Source: Sanguinoderma infundibulare (taxonomy: Eukaryota; Basidiomycota; Agaricomycetes; Polyporales; Polyporaceae). From it: 64,000 nt of DNA. Shown here piece after piece: positions 47,146-59,785 of this stretch. Position 1 is the first letter of the stretch; the number at the start of each line of letters is the position of its first letter. The translations under genes and the position numbers were made by a program. The notes under the pieces are model-generated. The model saw only the letters and a program-made list of their open reading frames with translations, searched no databases and was not told the DNA's origin. The stretch spans positions 2,108,001 to 2,172,000 of the forward strand of contig JAVLRN010000003.1 of the NCBI GenBank assembly GCA_032821775.1, in the 5' to 3' direction.

Positions 47146-49040
47146 ATGTCGGATGCGTCGGGGTCGTCTGCGAAACCGACTGCGAAGAACGCGACAAAGC
47201 CACGGAAGCGGTTCGTCGGCAGCAAGAGCGCGACCCCATCCAAGCCCGGATACACTCCCACAGTCGCAAACCAAATACCGCTGGACATTTTGAACGATGC
47301 GCAACTGAACGCGGCCATCAGGAAGCTGCCTTCAAACTACTCGTTCGAGATCCACAAGACCATACACCATGTCCGTAAGAATCAGGCAAAGATTGTCGCG
47401 TTGCAGATGCCCGAAGGTCTACAGATGTTTGCATGCACCATCGCAGACATAATCGAACGGTGCGTAACCGATCTTGCCTTACGCCTTGTACCACGTCTGA
47501 AAAATAGTTGGTATTGCTAGATTTACAGACGCTTTGACTGTCATTATGGGCGACGTCACATACGGTGCTTGCTGTATTGACGACTACACCGCTGTTGCCC
47601 TTGGCTGCGATATGCTCGTCCATTACGGTCATAGTTGTCTCGGTGAGCGTTGTCCCTCATGCATCTAAAGCGATTCGCTTAGCTGAAACTATGCTCAAGT
47701 CCCTATCGACCAAACAACCATCAAAACCCTCTACGTATTCGTAGAAATCGCGATAGACGCCTCACATCTTGTCCAAACTATCCGCCTCAACTTTCCCAAC
47801 GACCGGCACCGATTCCACGAATCTTTACTTGACTCCGAAGAACAAAATGCAAAGATTCCTGCTGGACAACCACTAGTGTCTGGTGGCCATCTGCGAATAG
47901 AAGGACCTCCTTCACCCGAAGAAGGCCCCTCCGCAGAGCCCGCAGGACCCACTTCCCCCGACGCACCTCCGCACGAGCTTACACGACTGGCGCTAGTGTC
48001 GACGATCCAATTTGTTTCCTCACTCGCGCACCTGAAAGACGAGCTGTCGATCGAATGTCCCGATATCGACATCTCAAGACTGCCTGCCGGTCTCATCGAA
48101 CCTGCAGAAGAATCGAGCGATCGCAGCCAGGCTGTTGGCAAGCCCCGCCTATGGATCGGCAAGTACGACGTCTCAATACCTCGCTCAAAACCATTGTCTC
48201 CCGGGGAGATCCTCGGATGCACCGCCCCACAACTGGACGACGTCGATGCACTCCTGTCAGTTCTTGTTACACACACCCCAGGCTGCGGCCCACACTCAAC
48301 TAACCTCCCTTGTTTTCAGATACCTCGGCGATGGGCGGTTCCACCTCGAATCTATCATGATCGCGAACCCCACAGTCCCGGCCTTCCGCTACGACCCCTA
48401 TTCCAAGAAGCTCACCCGCGAGCGTTACGACCACGTCGAGATGCGCACCGTCCGCGACGAGGCCGTGCAGACCGCGCGCCGCAGCATCGCTGCGTACTCC
48501 CACTCCTCCCAGCTCCGGCTCCAATCCCAAACCCAATCTCACTTGCCCTCGCCCCCACCCACGCCTGACCGCTCCGCCGTTTCGCATGCACGGACCCAAT
48601 CGCGTTCGCAATCACAATCCACATCGTCATCCGACGAACCGCCGATGTGGGGCGTCATCCTCGGCACCCTCGGTCGCCAGGGCAGCTTCAAGCAGCTGCG
48701 CGCGATAACGCAGCAGCTCGCCGGCGCGCCGACCCCCATACCGTACATGCCGATCCTCCTCTCGGAGCTGTCTCCCGCGAAGCTTGCGCTCTTCAGCCAG
48801 CACATTGCCGCGTTCGTGCAGACGTCATGTCCGCGCCTGTCGATCGACTGGGGATACGCGTTCGAGCGGCCGCTCCTAAGTCCATACGAGACAGCCGTCG
48901 CCGTCGGGAAGGCGGTCGGGTGGATGACGGATGGGGAAAGTGATGCGCGGGAGAGGGCGAAGAAGGGCGGGACGTATCCGATGGATTTTTACTCCGCTGG
49001 AAGTCCGTGGGCTGTTGCGAGGACGAAAGCGATGTACTGA
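47146..49040 (+). CDS. DPH1: Diphthamide biosynthesis protein Dph1
   Basis: With Dph2 it forms the non-classical radical-SAM [4Fe-4S] enzyme that puts the aminocarboxypropyl group on the eEF2 histidine, the first diphthamide step. Model of 570 aa from exons 47146-47459, 47521-47642, 47700-48255, 48320-49040. The three cluster-ligand Cys are visible in context: [13 protein letters not shown] (about residue 121), GCTAPQL (about 318) and [15 protein letters not shown] (about 500). [13 protein letters not shown] and [13 protein letters not shown] are also family-typical. Two low-complexity inserts enlarge it: Glu/Pro/Ser-rich near 215-245 and Gln/Ser/Pro-rich near 390-440. Length is above the usual 420-450. 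Confidence 0.95.
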
Positions 49041-49377
49041 TTCTGGGTCGCCGTAATACTCGCATGTACTTCGCAATGTATCGTTACGAGTTACAACCAC
49101 CAATGTAGCATTAGGGCAGATTGATCAAAGGCCTCCGGGATCGTTTTCAACCGGCGTAGGCGATGCATGTAACATCACTCCTATGCCTTCGCGAGCTTTC
49201 GGGATATATGCGGCCGTAATGTGGTCAAGATTCAAGAAGCTGAACCGAAGTTTAATGCACGGAAGCGCGAATAATATACAGGAGACACAACGGTTTCCAT
49301 GATCGTCCAACGTTATACACTGTAATGAACGGAAGTCAGCCCCGCCGCGTCCACGTAGAGCTCAAATTATTCAACAC
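49041..49377. other. Convergent intergenic region, no gene seen
   Basis: 337 bp between the 3' ends of DPH1 and the Far11/Ham-2 gene. It holds terminators only, as far as can be seen. Confidence 0.45.
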
Positions 49378-52300
49378 TCACCCGTACGCGTACTCGACTT
49401 CGTCGACTCCGCCGCCGGACTGGAATGGGCCAGAAGGCTCTTTCGGCATCGGCCCGAGCTCCTCGTCGTCGTCCGTATCGTCAATAGCAGTGCCTTCGTC
49501 CAGCTCGAACGGCAAGACAGGCCGGAGGCTCCCGCTCCCAGAGCTCGATCGACGCCCATGAGCCGGGGACTTGGTGAGCGCAGCCATCGTCTTCGGACTC
49601 ATATGCTAGAAGGTTCCGACCGCGCGCCCCTCAGTGGACCAAACTCTAAACTGCGAGCCTGCACCGAACTCACCTCCCAGTTGTTCACGTTTTCGTCCGG
49701 CACGTCGCGCGCTTCCTTCGTGGCGTCCAGGCGCGCGTCGTCGCCGAGCTCGCCGATCGAAACGATGCTCTCGCTGTCGCTGATGCCGTCAGCGATGTCG
49801 TGCACGAGCTCTGGCAGGCGTGCCCATGCGGACGCGCCCGGAGCGCTCGTGTCCGAGTGTTCGGACCACCGGAGGTACTCCTCGTACTCCTCTTCAAACG
49901 CGATGTCTTCCGTCACGTACGGCAGGAAGATGGACTGCTCGGTTGTCTGCGCGCGCAGCGGCGGGAAGACGTCCGCGTCGACTGTGTTCGGGGTCTGCAC
50001 GGGGCGAAGCATTCCCGAGAGTTCAGGCCCGGGGTGGAGGCCCTCGAGGTGATGTGAGATGCTCGCGGCACGCCGATGCGCGTTCGACTGCACGGTGGCC
50101 TGAACGCCATACCGCTTGTTGTTGTCTGTAGGCACATGAGTGGCAGGCACTAAACAGGCGAGAAGGTCGAGCGTACGTACAGAACTTTACCAGGTGGCGC
50201 AACGCCTGCTCTTGAGCCTACAAATGAGGTAAGTGGACTCAAAACGTCAACAGCTGCACCAAGCTCACTGGTACCGACCTGTGCGTCATACACGTCGTCA
50301 ACTTCAATCCCAGTAAGCCATTCATCCCGGAGGTCGGGCCTGCAATTCAAGTAGATAGCCGTGATGACCTGCATGTTTGCTGGGGGGGTGAGTGTGGAGG
50401 TAACCGTAAGTCCGCAAACAGCCGAACGAAGCGTGACGCGAGGCTTACACTGCCGCCACTTCCGACCACAGAATGGAACTTGGCTCTTGATCAACTTCAG
50501 GACATGCAGCTGCAGCATGGGGTGCTGCACCTTCAATATCCGCTTCAACACCGCCTGCACATTACCGCCACTTCCGGTCAGCGATCCGTACACATATGCG
50601 CATCTTCGCATCGTGAACCGTGCCCCGCATCCGACAAATGGACCGGACGTGGACGTAGTGCGTGCGACGGCAGGAGCGTGATTTCCAAGTACTCACAGAG
50701 CTCTTGTATTGCACGAGCATGCGTATGCGATGCGACCGGTTCTTGGACAACTTCTGCATGATCTTGGCAAAGTTAATCGTAGAGAAGAAGTTGCGCCACG
50801 AGAAGTCGGTCAACAGGTCCACTTCCTCCTCGTGTTTCTGACCGTTCGGGAGGATGGTCGTCCGCACGATCGTCTGCCTGGACGCGCGCTGCATGTGGTC
50901 GTCCGACAGACCGCCGGACTCTGACTGCCGGGCGAAGCGCGTCTGGCAATATCGGAAGAAACTGACATAGAAGACATCCCATCAACGAACACTGATCTGC
51001 ATCAGCAATGTGCCAGAACTCACTTGTGTTCGGGAGCATCTGCCTTGGACACGATCGCAGTCGAAACTTCCTGGAGTCCAAAAATCTTCAGAATCAAAAG
51101 AAGGCAGTTGGTGTCCAATAACAGCTGTCCGAGGTGGTGAAACTTCATCACGTCTGCCCGTGCGTTGAACGTCACGAAGTTGTTGGACGGAGGCTGTGAT
51201 AACTCACGGGACATCTTGAACCACTTCAGAGTCAGAAGTAGGATAGCCGAGACGGCCTTGGAAGTGATCTCTCGATGCCTCGTTACATCTGTCTCGTCAA
51301 GCGTGGCAGGCTTCGGAGGCGCTTGCTCGAGAGCTGCGGGCCGTCAGCTATTCTCAGTATCACCAGCGCAAACGCGTGCATGACTCACGGGAGACGACAC
51401 CAGGTGGAAATCCGGCGCCCGTAGCGGAAGGCGGCGCAGGGCCGCCATTCGCAGTCGACACGGTCGCCAGCAGGAGTTTGAGCAACACGAGGACCCATCC
51501 AGACAGGACTGGCAGGACAGCGCCCTGATGAACTGGTCAGGCACGGAATCTAGTGACTGTGGAGCGAGATATACGCACATAGATCTGCTCTACCCTTTTC
51601 AGGCGCATGAGGTCCTCCTTGCGTTCCATGGCGCGGCGCTTCTCTGCTGTCGTCTCCCCCTCCGCAATGGCCTTTTCGGCCTCTGCGATCTTTGCATCCA
51701 AAACAGCTACGTCAGGCAGTTTCTCACCTGCCTCTTCGTCCTGCTGAGGGGACTAGCATCCATTCATGAGCACAGCTACATCACGCTACCAAGGGTCAAG
51801 ATAAGGCTCACGATAGGCGGGATCTTAGGCTCGGAAGACCGTTCAGCTCCAGGGAGATATTCCAGACCGCTCTCGACAGTCATGCACTCTTCGCGCGTCT
51901 TCCACATCTGCCATAGGGACAGGCTGACGTACATGTGCTTCGCATACAATCTGTCTGCCTCATCGATAGCAAACGGGACTAGACGCGAGTCATTGTAGCC
52001 GATCCGCGACCGAGAGAAGGGAAATAGGAAAGGTCGGCTCTGGTCCGTCTGGAACTGCTGCTTCTTGGGCTTGGGGGACGGTGGCGGCGAAGGTGCTGGC
52101 GTGGCTGGTTGTGGCATGGAACGGAAGGAAGAACCGGATTGTGTGGCATTATATGGATGTGGCATGCCGCTGTGCGATTGGTCCTGATGCGAGTCGCTGC
52201 CATCATGCTCGTAGTGGTGCCGTACGGGAATGGGTGAGTATGCTTGCGATAGCTTACTGGTGGCCACAGGAGTCGGTGCAGGCACCTTGACGGCGTGAGG

Positions 52301-53646
52301 GTTGAAGGTTGGATACTTGACAGAAATCTCCTGTCGGAATAGTTCAAGGTCAATGGGAGAGGCCTTGATCGGAGCCGCTGGCGCGTTGTTAGTCTCATCA
52401 AGAATGGAAGTGCAAAACATGGACAAAGTACTTTCGTCTGCAACCGCTGACAACCCCGCGAGCTCTCGCGTCAGCTTCTTGACAGAGGCTAGCTCGCGAA
52501 TGCCACCGCAACAAGTCAGAATCGTCTTCCAAAGGACGAGGAGGAGCTGACGCAATGACCATGAGACTCAATCCGATAATACGATGAGTCATGAGAAGAA
52601 CTGCACTTTCTTCACAGGATACCCCTTGGCGCTTTTATCCCGCAGTCCCGCGACGACATTGAATAGATAAACGGGCAGGGGAGGCTCCAGGCTCACTGTT
52701 ACGGGAAAGCGGGATCAGCATCGTACGCCACCGGCGAACGGCATCGCTCACTCAGCTCGTCGGCAAAGTCATCATGACCCTTGAAGACTTCGACCATGTG
52801 ATATAGCATGCCTAAGTATACGGAAAGCTCGGTGGTGACTTCCTCCATGAAATCCGCTTTCTCTTGCGGAGAAATGTTGAAATGGGCCGCATCGGCGTCC
52901 GACAGGCTGCTGTAGGAAACGTGAGAAGGTAGTTGAATGACGTGGAGGAGAGCAGGTACCAAAGGAGGTCGTGCTTAGAGCTTGCAATCTTGATAGCCTC
53001 CACGATGTTACTAAGGCCATTCGCGGCCCGGACAATCTTGCAGTTCTCAATAATCCAGTGCAGTTGATCTTCGGGCGACGTCGTTTCGGCAAAGGTACCT
53101 GAAGGCGAGGTCAGGCAATGATACGGTGATGGAGAGATCATGATCTGACCTTGAAGGACGTAAAATAGTCGGCGGGCGTTGGTGAAACGGATCTCGGCGT
53201 CGCGATGTTCCAAGCTCTCGAGGAGGACTTGAACGTGCGCTTTGCGCTGTGCGAACGGGCTAGAGGACCATTCTGTGACGCGTCAGGAAATCCCACAGCT
53301 GTGCGAGGATATACACGGACCTCCGGGAAACGAGCCTTCCCATGCCTTGAGGTTCTCCGCGACCTGTGGCATCTCGACATATGAATAGAACTCCTCTATT
53401 TCGTTGAGAACATGGTCCTCGTCGTCGTATCTGAAGTCGTAATAGGACTGCTACTTGCTCGCGTGTGTCAGACGCGCACGGGAGAGGGAGTAAGGGAAGC
53501 GTACGGACCTTTGGTTTGGGTGCGGACCCGACCATGGCCTTGAGTTGGCCGAGGGTGATGGAGTCGAGGCCAACTCCTTGCTGGGCATCGTGCGGGTTAA
53601 TATCGCGGGCGCCGGAGAAGAGCGAGGATATCTGGGACAGTACCAT
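49378..53646 (-). CDS. FAR11: STRIPAK complex subunit Far11/Ham-2 (STRIP1/2 homologue)
   Basis: STRIPAK scaffold needed for hyphal fusion and cell-cycle/TORC2 control. Model of 1066 aa from 18 exons (complement): 53646-53509, 53450-53321, 53272-53150, 53098-52960, 52906-52752, 52695-52607, 52546-52432, 52377-51812, 51743-51579, 51524-51389, 51333-51208, 51153-51024, 50961-50697, 50554-50449, 50379-50279, 50217-50181, 50125-49674, 49605-49378; phases agree throughout. The N-terminal N1221 domain shows EDHVLNEIEEFYSYVEMPQV, NLKAWEGSFPGEW and LEHRDAEIRFTNARRL. The DUF3402 region shows MKFHHLGQLLLDTNCLLLIL, KIFGLQEVSTAIV, HPMLQLHVLKLIKSQVPFCG and YLNCRPDLRDEWL. The linker (about 260-400) is Pro/Ser/His-rich and the tail is acidic. 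Confidence 0.93.
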
Positions 53647-54417
53647 GCTGGCTGTGGCTGGGAGGCGAAGGAGAGACTGAGAATGCGGTCAAGAAGCGTT
53701 GCGCGTTGCCGAGACGCGAGTGGGACGCGTGCGGAGTTAGGCGCGGTGGGCGCGTCGGGCGGAAGAGGAGGTGCGGGAACGCGGATGGTACGATGTGCGC
53801 GTGGAGTTGGCCGTCCTCGGCGTGCGGGTGGGCATGGGACGAGGCGAGGGGCGCGGACGGCGACGGGCCTGGGGACTCGGAGTCGGATGTGACGGTGATG
53901 ACTGGGGCAAGCGCGGATGTCCGGAAAGGGACGCTGACTAAGCGGGCTGGGGCAGAGAAAGAAGAGGCCGGGTTGTTTTGAGCCCAAGCCACGACGACAT
54001 TGGCCCCCCTCAGGATCGACCCTCCCCTCCTCGTCGGTCCATCGTCTCCAGTTCCTCCCTTCTCTCTCGCCACAGACGATTGCGACGGCGTCGACTCAGG
54101 AGAGGGCGTTCATCCCCCGCCAGCGATACTTGTGACGGTCGGGAGGGACCGACGGCCACCGTCTGCCTGATCATCCCTTCTCTCGTCGAGCATCCTAAAA
54201 GGCACGCCTTCGCTGTGCGTTTGCCACTTCGACTCCCCCAATCCAGCGTTATCGTCTCTCGGTCCCGCCTTTCTGTGTCTCTTTTTACGACTTACTTTAC
54301 GACCGGCCTCAAGCCCCTTCAATCCACGTCGCCGCCCCCGGCCCCACAGTCATTGGTCCTGCCCCGCCTCCCTGGTAGAGCAGAGCCTGTGGCATCCTCC
54401 TTCCCCTTCCCTCGCAG
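53647..54417. promoter_or_regulatory. Divergent promoter between FAR11 and the cyclin gene
   Basis: 771 bp. Both flanks are rich in pyrimidines on the sense strand of their gene, as in fungal leaders. Open frames across 53650-54070 are low-complexity Pro/Arg/Ser and I do not take them as coding. Confidence 0.4.
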
Positions 54418-56871
54418 ATGCCAGTTCCCGTCCCCGTCTACACCAAGCAGCCCGCGCACCCCGTAATCAAGATCAATCATCCCCTCCAGCCTGATAGCAA
54501 ATCTTCCGTCTTCCAACACCTAACCCACTCCTTACCTCTCCCGCCCCCGGGACCTCCGCCGTCCTTTGCGACGAGGGAGGAGTGGATCAGCTCCCTGCCC
54601 TCCTGGAGGAGAAACAAGCCACGCCGCATTTGGGAGGACGAGTCCACCCGCGCTCAAGACTGGCCTCGGGGTTTTAACGAAGGGTTGACCGTTGCGGACA
54701 ACGCCCCGGTCATTAAAGGAGAGCTTGCGCAAGCTTGCATTCCGCCCGTCCGTTCCACCCACCCGCAAGCGCAGGCTTACGACAACATGTATCTACCCCC
54801 TGAGGAGATGGACGAGGAGATGAGTGGCTACCCCGCCGCTATGCAAGACTGGGACAGCGAAGATGATGCATATGTGGCCGACTTCTCCCTCGAGAAGCAC
54901 CACGACCGCATGGCCCTCGACAGCCCTTCAGACGTCATGGACTACCGTAACGGGCCTATCGCTCGCTCTTACTCGGCGGCTCATTCCACGGCCGAGTCAT
55001 ACGCGGGCTACGAGAGAGGTGCATTTAGCCCCGTCCTCGAAGACTGCTCTCCACAAGTTCCGGCGGACTTCTCTCCCGAGGTAGCAGATGGCGCTGAGCC
55101 TGGCTCCAGTCCCATTGGACCAGCGACTCCTTTCGCAGAATACGTCGACAATGCTATTGCCGCCGAGGCTCAGCTCATCCCCGTGTTGCAGCGCAACCGG
55201 GCTGTCGAGGCTGCTCACGCCCCTTACCCTGCTCTCCACGACGGTTATCATGCATCTTGCTACCAGTGCCAAACCTACCAAGCGGAGCAGCCGGTTCAAC
55301 AAGTTCCTGTTGCCGACTCCGTCGTGGCACCCGTTGCCACAGCTGCCTATAAGAAACTCGCAGCGCCGTTGTCCGAGTGGATCGTTGGGTACGTTTGGAA
55401 GGTTTGTACGACTGGCTTGCGCCTCTCGTCCGAATACGCACAACCAACGTGAGTGACGTCTAACCATTCGACCTTCTACAATGCTCACAATGTCACCGCC
55501 AGGGCCTTTGTCAAGCACTACCCGAACTCCCCTCCTGCCCATCTGGTCGCGTCCACCCACTCGATGCTCCTCTCCACGCTCTTGCAGCCATCCGCCATCT
55601 TCCTCGCACTGTGGTATATCGTCCGCCTCCCGGTATTCTTCGGGCCTGTCAGCCTTGGCCCTGAGCATACGAAGGAGATGCGGTTCCGTGCCGAGCTCCT
55701 CGGAGACGCCCATCTCGGGACGGATCGAGAGATGATTGAGGCCTACGCACCTTTCCGCTTGATCTTGCTCGGGTGTATGTTGGCCAACAAGTGGTTGGAC
55801 GACCATACCTTCTCTAATAAGACCTGGTACGTCTTCCTGTATGCAGTCTGGGAGTTAGCTATTGATATCCGCTCTAGGCACACGATTTCCAATGTTCCCA
55901 TCCGCTCGTTGAACCGCTTGGAAGCTCTGGCGCTTGACATCTTCAACTACGACCTTTCCATCCCGACGGAGCAATGGTCCAGCTGGCTGTCCGACATCAT
56001 GTCGTACCACCAAGCTCAGTCATCGCCGATGTTTCCGCAGCCCATCTCTCGGCCCTCCACAAGTCCTCACGCCATAGTCCGTGGGGCCATCGAGATGTTG
56101 GCCAATGCTCGTCCGATCGACTGTGGGTGTGGTGGGAGCGGTTCGCCGACGTGCATTGTTCCCCCGCAACCTGTGTTCGTCGGACTGGACCAGAAGGAGA
56201 AGGTTGGCTACGAAGAGGCCTGCTTGGATGACGTTCTGGAGATCGATCTCGACGAGGACGGACCCTTGAGAGAGGAGTACCTGCCGAGGAGGCGGACGAA
56301 TCATCGCTCCTCCAACTTCGACTTCGGGCCATTTGTCAAGGTACCAGAGCGTACTTTGCCCCCGCCGGCTAAGTGGAGCCCTGCTGCGGACGAACCCTTA
56401 GTCCGCGATCCTTCCCGCCTTCACGGCCAATACGTGGCTCCCCAGCCGGTGTCTCACTTGCCTATGGCACCTCTTCCGCCGCCTTTCCAGCCCGCGATGG
56501 ACGTGCATTGTCCTTCGTGGCCGATGGGTGGCTATGTGATGGTGCCGGAGTCTATCAGTCGCCCACCGGTGTTTGCTCCGCCAGTGTTCCAAGCTCCCAT
56601 TCCCGGCTTCGAGTACGGATATGCCGTGCCGGCGCCACCTCACGGACATGCCCGCTCTCACTCTCTCTCATACAATCAGGCCATTGCAGAGCAAGTCCCT
56701 GCACGCTTGCGCTCGTACTCGCAGACGCGGTACGACCACCCGTACAGCGACGTCCGCGCCACCGAGGCTCACTATGTGCCTTCCCACTGGGGCGCCTACG
56801 ACCGCGTAGGATTCCCTACTTCCTATGACCGCCCACTTGGGCTTCATCATCGACCTTCGCTGAAGGCGTGA
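54418..56871 (+). CDS. Cyclin-fold protein (fungal PHO80/PCL-like or orphan cyclin)
   Basis: Model of 782 aa from exons 54418-55448, 55503-55826, 55878-56871. The middle part (about residues 345-480) is a cyclin box: FVKHYPNSPPAHLVAST, then FFGPVSLGPEHTKEMRF, then FRLILLGCMLANKWLDDHTF. SNKTWHTISNVPIRSLNRLE and ALDIFNYDLSIPTEQWSSWL complete it, matching helices 1-5 of cyclins. The N-terminal 340 residues are acidic and Pro/Ser/Ala-rich; the C-terminal 300 are Pro/Tyr-rich with a Cys pair DCGCGGSGSPTC. The kinase partner cannot be told. Such large cyclin-box proteins are common in basidiomycetes and mostly uncharacterised. Confidence 0.8.
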
Positions 56872-59785
56872 GGTTGTACAACATGCGTCTAGAACCGCAA
56901 CGGAGATTTAGATAGTTGCACCAGCTTCTCGTTCTCGGTACTTTCCGCATCATTCATTATAATAATCTGCTTCCGTCGGCCTCTGGTGTATCATCCCCCC
57001 CACTCGAGCTACTCTGCGCAAGCGTAGGGCAGCTCATCCGCCACTCACTACCGCGCGCTAGTCTCCCGCATCCTTCGGTCACGGTTTTCTCTACGTCTCT
57101 TGCATCACAACATCGTTTCTCTACTCGGGCTCTCCACTCCCCATGACATATCCATCCTGTCTTTCGGATTGCCCCCTCCACTCTCCAATGGTTGCTCAAC
57201 ATCGACATCATCGCACTTCGTATCTATTCTCACTACTATCGGCGCACGATTAGGTCCAGAGGTCGCTATGCGATCCGGCCTGTCTCGCGCCGGGGGAGCA
57301 CCTGTCACTGTCAATTGACCTATGGCGCCGTATATCAGCATTCCCGCACGTTGGACGGTTCTCCTTCCTCGCTGTTTGATATCGTCGTCTTCCATTTTCG
57401 GTCTCCTCGATGTACAGAATACCTAGCCGTACATTCACGTTTCAGCTACCCTAATGTTGTTTCACGCTCTCATCCCACTCGTCTCATTCTGGTTTTACGT
57501 CACGTCTGTTCTGCTGCATTGATCACAAACGCACAAAAACATACGGAAAATCCAGAAAACCCCACACTTCACGTATCTCCCTCTCTGTCGTTTTTACGTT
57601 CGCCTTCGTGATCCCCTTCACAGACACACACACACCCCGATCCTTCGCGGCGAAGCCACCTTGCTTTTTACTACTCTCCGCCCATTTCTCCCTGTAGCAC
57701 GCTTCGTCCTCGTAGGTAGCTTATGTGACACCAACCCGCTCCATATGTCTCCGACATTGATATCGCAGGTGTCCGTACTTGCTTGTACATGTCATCAATT
57801 GGAGACCATTATGCCGTGCTTGGTACCTGTGTGCATCCGCTCGTGCTTCTAAGGGTCTAGCGATCCCCCAAGAACCTCCCAAGCTCTTATCTGTTGATCT
57901 TCGCTGTCAACGTCCACCCTCAGTTTGTGTTCCTGGTACTCGGAGTGAAGACCACGGTGACATGTGCTACGGATTACAGGTCGGTAAAATCTGCGGCCCC
58001 GCGGTCACGATATCCAAAGGGTACGAAGGATTTGTTGCGGGAAGCATCAACGATCTTGCTTAAACCCTTTCTCGTGTCGCACTTGAAACGCATCGGATGT
58101 GTAAAATTCTTCTGGTGATACAGACTCGAGGCCCAGCGTTCTATATACCGATCCGATACAATGTAAGAGAAAGGCATGCAACTCGGCCGCGACTCAGTGT
58201 GCAATTGGTGCAGTAAAGATATGGAAGGACTGAGCATTGGTATCGTTGGGTCCGACGCCATTCTCGTACGCACTAAACGAGACCGCTCTTCGTGCGTCGC
58301 GAGTATTGAGATGGATAACATCTGAACCTGCGGCAAATCATCGGCAAGCGCGAACTTCGGGGCCGAGCGATGTCTTCTACGCCTAGGTAGTCCCTCACGT
58401 CACGAGTCGGTCTGGTGGGGAGAACCATATGTTATAACTCGACTCGCTCTAAGCCAGGAAAGTGATACAAAACAACCGACGTATGAGGCAAGAGGATCGA
58501 TTCCGGCATTCCGACTAGAGATCTCGAAGCTGGGGTCGGAGGGCGGAGGAGTGTTATTGGACGTAAACCACTCGTGTTGGACTCGGGCCGCGTTGGTGTG
58601 TTGCCGGCCATGGGATCAATGGCGCAGCAGCTCAATTTTCCTACTTGAGCTTCAACTATTAGTAGGTGAACACTAAGTAAAACCCCACTGCATGCGTAGC
58701 AACAGTTGTCGCGAATACGTGTATTTGCAGTAAGACGTCTGAGGCTAAGCCTTGCCAGCTGATGGGTTATAAGTTGATGTCGTGGCAACAGGTTAGACAT
58801 GAGAATCCGGAACCGACCGCTAAGTTCTATGGTGAGGTATTTTGTCCCGGAGAGGTGGAAAATGCGCCGATTAGTGCGTCAGTGGCGGAAGAACGTGTCC
58901 ATGGGATTCAAACTCCGGACAACCCGTCTGAATTGGCTCGGCTGTTGCGGCCCAGTTGACCTGGCAACTTTAGGCTAAAACGGGTGGGACCCACATGGAT
59001 GAGTAATAATGAACATTCGCGGGTGCGAGTGCGGGCAACGATGAGTACGTACCGAGAGGAGAGCGAACAGCCGTAACCCAGCCAGGCTTCTGTTCTAGGT
59101 CTAGCGGAGTCCAGAGTATCTAGACCGTCGTTCCGAAGGCTTCAGGTCTCGATGTCATCTGCGACGCAGGCCCAGGGACAGCAAAGGCACAGGCGACGGC
59201 CCACGGGATGTAAAGCATGCCGCTGAGGAGGACGTCGGGCTTGAACTTGTCCTGCCAAATTTGGAGTGGAGAGAACGAAGCGCGCTGACTAAGCCGGGAG
59301 TTGTGCAGGATCGGGCGACGACAGGATGATGGCCGAGGACGTGAATGTCGGTGAGCTCATCCTATGGCCTCGTGGCTGGGCTGGCTCTCAGCTGTCTCAG
59401 GCCACAGGGCGCGCGGAGGTATCGGACTTACTATCATTGCTATCTCTCGCTTGCTTGGGTTAGACCCAGACGCGGCGGCGCACGCAGCCTGAGCCCTCGT
59501 GCATGCAGGCATCCTCAGGCCAACATCTCCGACGTCACCTGCGCATGGCCATCGGCGTCCGAAGTCGCAACGCAGGCTTCCTACTCACCTGCGCGTTCCT
59601 TGACCTCTCACGGCTAGGCCTTTCGTGCATATTTTTCTTCCGGAGATTCGGTATGGACATGGTAATGCCAGCCCAATACACTGTCATCACTGAAACATCG
59701 TGGGCGGCACAATTTGTGGCTCACTTGGCGAGTGCTTTAAAGCTTCTCCTTGGACGGCCAGGTGGTCCCCGAGGGCCCTCCAGCC
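56872..59785. other. Long gene-poor region upstream of the terpene synthase
   Basis: 2.9 kb without an intact gene. 57000-57660 is pyrimidine-rich on the plus strand with only short frames. 57660-59100 holds short frames with no family motif. On the minus strand, 59251-59120 has a good 3' splice site followed by an exon-like reading to a stop (see the separate entry). No intact transposase or terminal repeats were recognised. The region next to 59786 is presumably the terpene synthase promoter. Confidence 0.45.
59120..59251 (-). pseudogene. Exon-like fragment, possible gene remnant
   Basis: A pyrimidine-rich tract ending in AG (59254 down to 59252) precedes 43 codons starting DKFKPDVLLSGMLYIPWAVA and ending in a stop at 59120. 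The reading is protein-like with one hydrophobic segment. No convincing upstream exon was found within 500 bp, so this is either the last exon of a decayed gene or chance. Family unknown. Confidence 0.3.

Noticed and set aside
53451..54073. Two long minus-strand frames upstream of FAR11
   Set aside because: Both are Pro/Arg/Ser-rich, overlap each other, and neither joins in phase to the FAR11 N-terminal motif, which starts in a third frame at 53646.
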